NCBI GenBank assembly: GCA_021186555.1 | Contig: JAJKFL010000002.1 | Coordinates: 2,781,001 to 2,845,000, forward strand | DNA length: 64,000 nucleotides | Direction of reading: 5' to 3' | Origin: Reticulitermes speratus | Lineage: Eukaryota; Arthropoda; Insecta; Blattodea; Rhinotermitidae | In this document: positions 1 to 7,700 of the stretch, piece by piece | Numbering within the stretch: the first letter of the stretch is position 1 | Layout of the letters: each line of letters opens with the position of its first letter | Translations under genes and position numbers: made by a program | Notes under the pieces: model-generated | Databases searched by the model: none | What the model saw: only the letters and a program-made list of their open reading frames with translations | Told to the model about the DNA's origin: nothing

Positions 1-661
1 ATCACCACATGTCTGTCATAGACAATGCGGAATTTCGGTTTGGTCAGTTGGTGGGGTTTCGTCTGTGAGATTCTCTGGTTAATGGTACAAATGTTGACAG
101 TGAAGGTTTACAGTAACATACGAGGATATAATGTGAATGTAAATGCACCAAAATTAATGGTTAGGGGATGTGAATATATGGAGCGCAGGTCCGGTTTAAT
201 GCCGTCGCAATCTGAGAGCCTGTATGTGGGCCCAAACCGCCCGGGGGCCTTGAAAAGGCTTTTTGTATTTCACATTATGTATTAAAACATATTTTGTATG
301 TAAATTCTTACATTGGTGTGCCTATCAGTTCAGGATGGCGAGCAGGAAGTGTCACCAAATTTATTTTTGCACAGGGCCCAGAAATGTGTTAAACCGGCCC
401 TGATGACATCCATTGTCGGGGGAGAGGTTTGTTAACACTTAAAAAGCACTTGCCTTGACAGTAAACACTTCTGCATTTTGCTCACATAGTGTTGTTAGCG
501 GGTTTTGTGTGATCTTCAGACCAAACAGGGACCATTTATCTACAAAATATTAACCAGCTGGTGTCTGTATTGCAGAAATGCAGATGTGGTGTGGGGTTTG
601 AGATTTTCACAGTGATAACTTTTCAGACAGCGGTCCTCCGGGTTATGACACCATGCAGTCT
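1..661. other. No gene recognised; downstream flank of Tob
   Basis: Contains an 86-codon plus-strand frame at 25-285 without recognisable domains or coding signature. A plus-strand TTTATT at 360-365 would read AATAAA on the minus strand, about 820 nt past the Tob stop, and could be its polyadenylation signal if the 3' UTR is long. That is a guess. Confidence 0.3.
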
Positions 662-702
662 GGTAACTTTCGGAGGAACCAGCAGTCTCCATCTTCAGGG
701 TC
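662..702 (-). ncRNA. Hammerhead-like motif, degenerate
   Basis: On the minus strand: CTGAAGA, extra T, GGAG...CTCC stem, GAA. This is the same architecture as the clearer copies at 1951-1990 and 36158-36205, but the region after GAA is diverged. Confidence 0.4.
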
Positions 703-750
703 TAAGTACACCTACCAAACTGAACGATAAACATTACTGTCGTCAGAGAC

Positions 751-923
751 TGTGACGCAGTGTCGTCGGGCGAGTAATTCCCGACGTTTCGAATGGAAGT
801 ACTGTCTACTTTTTCGAGGGTCAAGTGAATCAGGAATAATGTTTGTCCACTTGAACTTTCGAGAAATAAACCTGTATGTTCCTCCGAAACGCCGGGAACC
901 ACTCACCCAGCATCGCACTGTCA
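751..923. repeat. Imperfect fold-back element
   Basis: Left end TGTGACGCAGTGTCG and right end CGCACTGTCACA face each other. The inner arms carry CCCGACGTTTCGAATGGAA on the left and the complement of TTCCTCCGAAACGCCGGG on the right. It belongs to the GACGTTTCG palindromic family seen across the window. The 125-codon plus-strand frame through it is incidental. Confidence 0.6.
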
Positions 924-1185
924 CATCAAAGGAGACGGAATCTTCAGGTACGTCACTGCGACAACCTCAAACCTCGCACAGTACTAACACCGTTACGAGC
1001 AAAAAAAGACCAAACCTGAGACGCGGCGTGTTTTCTGAGAGGTACGAAATCAACTTTACATATTGTTTAGATGAATTCCAAGCTTCAGGGGGATACTGTC
1101 GTACAGTCTGGAGACGCCTGCAGAACTGACTTTCTGGGAGAGGATCCAAACAGAGTCCTTCTGACATATTAGTTGTTGTGAGAGG

Positions 1186-1717
1186 TTAGTTTGCCACGAG
1201 GAGGTGCTGATAAGGGCTGGGCGGATAGGGCGCCACGGAGCCCAAACCGAAGTTATTGAGACCTTCTAAAAGTTGTTTGCCGTTGTCTTGAGGGGCTGTC
1301 GACGACGTGGCACTGTTGCTAACCTGGACGTTACCAGGGCTGTTTGCGTTGGTCGCAGCGCCGTTGTAGAACTGGTGACCAACAGAGGTAGGGTCTAGAT
1401 AGGACGAAGGGGTGGCCCCTGGGAACTTTGTCGCCGCAGCTGCTGCTGGGTACAGCTCTGGCATATAAGCGGCCGCAGCTGCCGCCTCGAAGAGATTACG
1501 GTGCGGAAACTGTGGGTGGTAAGGTGCAGCGGGCTGGAAGAAATAGCCGGCGGCGTCTGGGGGCTGCTGTCCGGCGGCGGCAGCTGCGTTGGGTGACAGC
1601 GAGCGCCCGGTGGGGGACGGTGGTGCGGCTTGGTGGTGATGGTGGTGATGGTGGTGGTGAATCTGTTGCTGAATCGCCCTTTGCTTGATGTAGTTGGAGA
1701 ACTCTGTAGGTGACATC
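1186..1717 (-). CDS. Tob: Tob terminal coding exon (His/Ala-rich C-terminus)
   Basis: Starts after the acceptor AG at 1719-1718; the first base completes an Arg codon, then [18 protein letters not shown] follows, corresponding to the vertebrate Tob segment before its Gln/Pro-rich tail. It contains a run of nine His, several Ala runs, a PAM2-like start [11 protein letters not shown] (LSPNA as in Tob PAM2, but with the usual downstream Phe displaced, perhaps to the GYFFQP about ten residues later), and ends HLLVAN with stop TAA at 1188-1186, close to the VMAN terminus of human TOB1. The ATG at 1716 is an internal Met, not the start. No in-frame break was seen here. Confidence 0.93.
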
Positions 1718-4700
1718 CTGCAATACGAGAGACATAACGTAAGGCTCGAAGTAGTACCTCTCTGTCAGTTCACGGGGGGACAGTAAGAGGAGGGCCACCC
1801 TGTGACGTCCAGTGGTCACTATATGCACCACCTGGCTTAACATTAAAATAATTCTAATGTAAGACATCCCCGTTGGCGTTTCGATCATAAGTATATATTT
1901 TATTGGATTCTACAATCAGACGCAACAAGTCGTTTAACAAACGTTTAATTGGCAACTAGTTTCGGCTCATAAGAGAGCCATCATCAGGCCGTAACAAAAA
2001 GTGTAAGCTGGAAACCCCATATGTTGCAGGTAGGAGATCTCCCCTCCATTACTGAATACATTGCAAATGTAATAACAATTATAAATATTGTATATATACA
2101 GGGCATACACAAAATAATGGTGCGGTTTTAATAGTGAACACTATTAAAACCGCATCATTCTTTTGTGTATGCCCTGTATATATATAGCCTAAGTAAAAAT
2201 GTTAAAACTAAAGTAATGTAAAAAGTAGAAGAAATATGATTATGAATTAAAAAGCGATGTTTAAAAAGTGAGACAAGGAGTCAACTGTAAGATATTAGCT
2301 GTATATATGTGAAGCAGTACTAGTACAAAAAAAAACCGCTATCGACCCAATATATTGTAGGTGTTCTTCGGGCAAATAACTTGACTGGTGTACAAGCTGG
2401 AATATATGTATATACTTTCGACACTCCCGGTACTTCTAATGTCCACGTCTATGTAGGCCTTTTGATAGACTAAATAGTTTGTATGTGGGAGTTGAGTAGT
2501 GTTAGTGGATTGCACTGCGTAAAGATATACAAAACGGGTTTACTATTAATTATATGAATAAGTAGGAAGTGACTGTTGTCATGATACTGTATAGAAACGT
2601 CACTTACAGGAGTGAAGTACAAGATACTTCACTAACTAACTAACTAACTAACTAACTCCATGCAGCACAGTCCTTCTTGACAAGCTAGCAGGTCGTCAGC
2701 TAGTCAAGAAATTCCCCGCGTTTTATGCAACCCGAAGGTTCATTACCGCATTCACAACAGCCCGCCACAGAATCAGTCCAGATCCGAGACTTTGTATTGT
2801 GTTTCGTAAATTGGTAATTTTTTTTACGGTGAGGAGTTGTTAGCACCTCGCCCAACCTCCAAGCTGGAGGACCACCCCTAGTTGGCTGTCCGCGACTGCT
2901 TATTCAATGTATTCGCAGCTACCCTCCATATCCGCAGGCCGTTCCTCCATCCGCAACCTGAGGACGCGCAATGCCGTGGTGACAGGGACCGACTTATCGT
3001 GGTGACAGGGACCGACTTATCGTGGTGACAGGGACCGACTTATCGTGGTGACAGGGACCGACTTATCGTGGTGACAGGGACCGACTTATCGTGGTGACAG
3101 GGACCGACTTATCGTGGTGACAGGGACCGACTTATCGTGGTGACAGGGACCGACTTATCGTGGTGACAGGGACCGACTTATCGTGGTGACAGGGACCGAC
3201 TTATCGTGGTGACAGGGACCGACTTATCGTGGTGACAGGGACCGACTTATCGTGGTGACAGGGACCGACTTATCGTGGTGACAGGGACCGACTTATCGTG
3301 GTGACAGGGACCGACTTATCGTGGTGACAGGGACCGACTTATCGTGGTGACAGGGACCGACTTATCGTGGTGACAGGGACCGACTTATCGTGGTGACAGG
3401 ACGACTTTCGTGGTAACGGACCGACTTATCGTGGTGACACGGACCGACTTATCGTGGTGACACGGACCGACTTATCGTGGTGACACGGACCGACTTATCG
3501 TGGTGACACGGACCGACTTATCGTGGTGACAGGGACCGACTTATCGTGGTGACAGGGACCGACTTATCGTGGTGACAGGGACCGACTTATCGTGGTGACA
3601 GGGACCGACTTATCGTGGTGACAGGGACCGACTTATCGTGGTGACACGGACCGACTTATCGTGGTGACACGGACCGACTTATCGTGGTGACAGGGACCGA
3701 CTTATCGTGGTGACAGGGACCGACTTATCGTGGTGACAGGGACCGACTTATCGTGGTGACAGGGACCCACTTATCACGGAGGCACTGCACTCCTGTAAGT
3801 AGTCTTCCAATACCACATCACTGGATAACTTTACATTTTACTGTATCCCACCGTGTACAAAGCTGTGCGCACGTAATAGTGTCATCGTACGTGCCTCGCT
3901 GGACCCCTAATGTCCACAGCAATCAGTTAACACTTTTACCAAAGGCGCCGACGCACCCTCGTCTCCACTCGACAACAAAACAGCACCAGGATCCCGCAGT
4001 CCACTAATCCACGCCCAATTATCACGCAACAGACACGTGATTTTAAAGGGAGGTTTCGCTCGCAGTTCGACAACTTTTTGAGCAGACGTATTTAGAAACA
4101 CGACAGCCCCAGAACTGAAAGTCTTAGCACTGCACCCATGCTTCAACCTAAGCTACATGCATCAGGAAATAAAGTCGGACAGAACATGAACCTAATCATT
4201 AACGTTCGTCTCTTGCTTTAAGGACAGAATATGTGGACTTTACCTCCGTGTTCCTCTGTGTTTTACGGAAGTTTAAAAATAGGGGGCAACTTTTTCTTTA
4301 TAAACGTATTAGCCTAAATTCCTCAGACGAGAGAAGGAATTTCTGTGTGGAGACATGATTTGTTGTGGAGACATGATTTGTTGTGGAGACATGATTTGCT
4401 GTGGAGACATGATTTGCTGTGGAGACATGATTTGCTGTGGAGACATGATTTGCTGTGGAGACATGATTTGCTGTGGAGGCATGATTTGCTGTGGAGGCAT
4501 TTGCTGTGGAGACATGATTTGCTGTGGAGACATGATTTGCTGTGGAGACATGATTTGCTGTGGAGGCATGATTTGCTGTGGAGGCATGATTTGCTGTGGA
4601 GGCATTTGTTGTGGAGACATGATTTGTTGTGGAGACATGATTTGTTGTGGAGACATGATTTGTTGTGGAGACATGATTTGTTGTGGAGACATGATTTGTT

Positions 4701-7700
4701 GTGGAGACATGATTTGTTGTGGAGACATGATTTGTTGTGGAGACATGATTTGTTGTGGAGACATGATTTGTTGTGGAGACATGATTTGTTGTGGAGACAT
4801 GATTTGTTGTGGAGACATGATTTGTTGTGGAGACATGATTTGTTGTGGAGACATGATTTGCTGTGGAGACATGATTTGCTGTGGAGGCATGATTTGCTGT
4901 GGAGGCATGATTTGCTGTGGAGGCATTTGTTGTGGAGACATGATTTGTTGTGGAGACATGATTTGTTGTGGAGACATGATTTGTTGTGGAGACATGATTT
5001 GTTGTGGAGACATGATTTGTTGTGGAGACATGATTTGTTGTGGAGACATGATTTGTTGTGGAGACATGATTTGCTGTGGAGACATGATTTGCTGTGGAGA
5101 CATGATTTGCTGTGGAGACATGATTTGCTGTGGAGACATGATTTGCTGTGGAGACATGATTTGTTGTGGAGACATGATTTGTTTAGGTGGTCTTCACCCA
5201 ATCTCTCTTCAAATGCATCATATCAAAAAGGTAAACCCAAACGGTATAAATAGTCACCAGTTCTGCGATTTGTGATATTTTCATATAAAGTATAATGTTA
5301 CAAGGACCATGCTACCTGAGCGGAGATGATCAGAATCGGAAAATTAGGGCCAGGAAACAAAGGAAAGATATCGGGAAATATTGCTTTGTACTAGTAAATA
5401 GAACCATCAAACTGTGGAACGAACTGCCTGCAGATGCTTTAGGGACTTCCACCTGTAAATCTCACATTTTTAGAAAGGGGGTCAGGAAAGTAATTACATG
5501 TGAGGTGAAGTGAGGTGAAGGGAATTGAAGAGTGGTGATGAAGCGTCTTAAAATGGGGGGGGGGGGGGTGACGTGAAGTGAAGTGAAGGGAATTGAAGAG
5601 TGGTGATAAAGCGTCTTAAAATGGGGGGGGGGGGTGACGTGAAGTGAAGGGAATTGAAGAGTGGTGATAAAGCGTCTTAAAATAGGGGGGGGGGTGTGAC
5701 GTGAAGTGAAGTGAAGGGAATTGAAGAGTGGTGATAAAGCGTCTTAAAATGGGGGGGGGGGGGTGACGTGAAGTGAAGGGAATTGAAGAGTGGTGATAAA
5801 GCGTCTTAAAATGGGGGGGGGGGGGGTGACCTGAGGTGAAGTGAAATGAAGTGAGGTGAAGGGAATTGAAGAGTGGTGATAAAACGTCTTAAAATGGGGG
5901 GGGGGGGGTGACCTGAGGTGAAGTGAAATGAAGTGAGGTGAAGGGAATTGAAGAGTGGTGATAAAGCGTCTTAAAATGGGGGGGGGGGGGTGACCTGAGG
6001 TGAAGTGAAATGAAGTGAGGTGAAGGGAATTGAAGAGTGGTGATAAAGCGTCTTAAAATGGGGGGGGGGGGGTGACGTGAAGTGAAGTGAAGGGAATTGA
6101 AGAGTGGTGATAAAGCGTCTTAAAATGGGGGGGGGGGACCTGAGGTGAAGCGAAGCGAAGTAAAGTGAAGTGAAGTAAAGGACTTTAGTGGAATGTGTGT
6201 GATTGTCACTGATTTATAGTTACATAGCTCGTATGTGTGTTACTGTACAGTGTAAGGACTAATTGCGATGTACATATTTTTTTTCATTTTTATTAATATT
6301 ATTTAATTATTTGCTATTAGATGTTTTAGCTTCTTTTTTTATACCGTAATGACTGTTTTATGTTTGTTTTATGTTGTTTTTATTGTTCGTCTTATGTTTG
6401 TTTTATGTTTGTTTTCTTGTTTTGTATGTCTTGCCTTCTATTTTGTGTGCTCTGTGTTTTTGTATTGTTTTGTGTATCTGTCTGCTTATGTATACAGTTG
6501 TTGTCTTTCTCTCTATTTATGTACACGTGTACTGACCACTGACACCGTGTGACAACACAATCGCAGTTAATAAATATATATCATATCATATCGAAGTACA
6601 TTGGTAAATCATTAGGTGTAAGAATTGCTTCAAAGCAACTCCGCTTTATGAAGTTACCCACCACGACACTGCAATAACTTATGGCCTACATAGCGCACAT
6701 TATACAGCCACAAAATACGTGTTCTTCATCTGAAGCAAGTACATGCTTTGCAAAACAGTGTAACTACTATTAGGCCGCGTTCTCACGGGGCGTGAACCAC
6801 GCGCGTGAGTCACACTGGCGTGCTCACTCGTGTTGCCTCCACGCTTGGTGGAAAGCGTGAGCTGTTCACACGGACAAAAGGTTTCAGTACAATCGTGGCC
6901 TGGACGGGACAGTTGCTGAGGGCTGTGCCGTAGTGTGCTCTGTGTTTTGTGGGATTTTAGCATATCAAATTGTTCGCGCACTCGACAAAAGACAAGAAAA
7001 ACGTCGGGAGAAAGCGTTGGGGGTTAAGGAGTGGATAACACGGCGCCCACTTGTGGGAGCATCCAGATTTATTGATACCGAACTTAAACATCGCTATCCA
7101 GATGACTTCAAAAATTTACTGCGAATGACAGAAATACAGTTTGAATACTTGTTAAGCAGAGTTAAGAAACGTAAAGTTTCGCTGTCACTGAGTCTTAGCA
7201 TTTGTGACGACATCTTACCTCACGAACGCCAGCACCACGACTGAAAAATCAAACATGGTTTGATCCTGCCACGACAGGATCGTGGACTGCTGACGTCACA
7301 CGCAAGGTCCACGACTCCGCGTTCACACGGGTAGTGGCCCACGAAAGTGTGATTCACGCGCGTGGTTCACGCCCCGTGAGAACGCGGCCTTACGCACGTT
7401 ACTGTCTGAAGGCATTTCAACAGAAATACACTTTATTGACAATTGAGATGTGTTCAAAAAATCACCAACTAATGCACATAAACTTTTCAATAGTTTATTA
7501 TTAACTATTCAAAAGTTTATGTGCATTAGTTGGTGATTTTTGAACACATCTCATTTCAAAATGCACGGTAGATACAACGTTAATTTATTGACAATTATTT
7601 GTGTGCAGGTCGCTAACAGCTGAACGGCATTTACGAGTTGTATACACTGTTACATTGCTACGCTGGCTTACTCGATGGAAATCTACAAACTCTTCTAAAT

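Noticed and set aside
752..1129. 125-codon frame near the Tob 3' end
   Set aside because: Runs through a fold-back repeat; no domain and no conserved residues.
2975..3774. CRISPR-like regular repeats
   Set aside because: Units are directly adjacent with no unique spacers, in a eukaryotic context; the same applies to the 41-bp, 46-bp and 114-bp arrays.
4309..5275. Four overlapping frames of about 290-306 codons (MSPQQI, HSKSCL, WRHDLL and MICCGD repeats)
   Set aside because: An 18-bp unit without stops gives open frames on both strands. The MSPQQI version looks protein-like only by chance, and it lies in the Tob intron.
6349..6552. 67-codon Cys/Phe/Val-rich frame as a membrane peptide
   Set aside because: T-rich LINE 3' UTR producing hydrophobic residues by composition.
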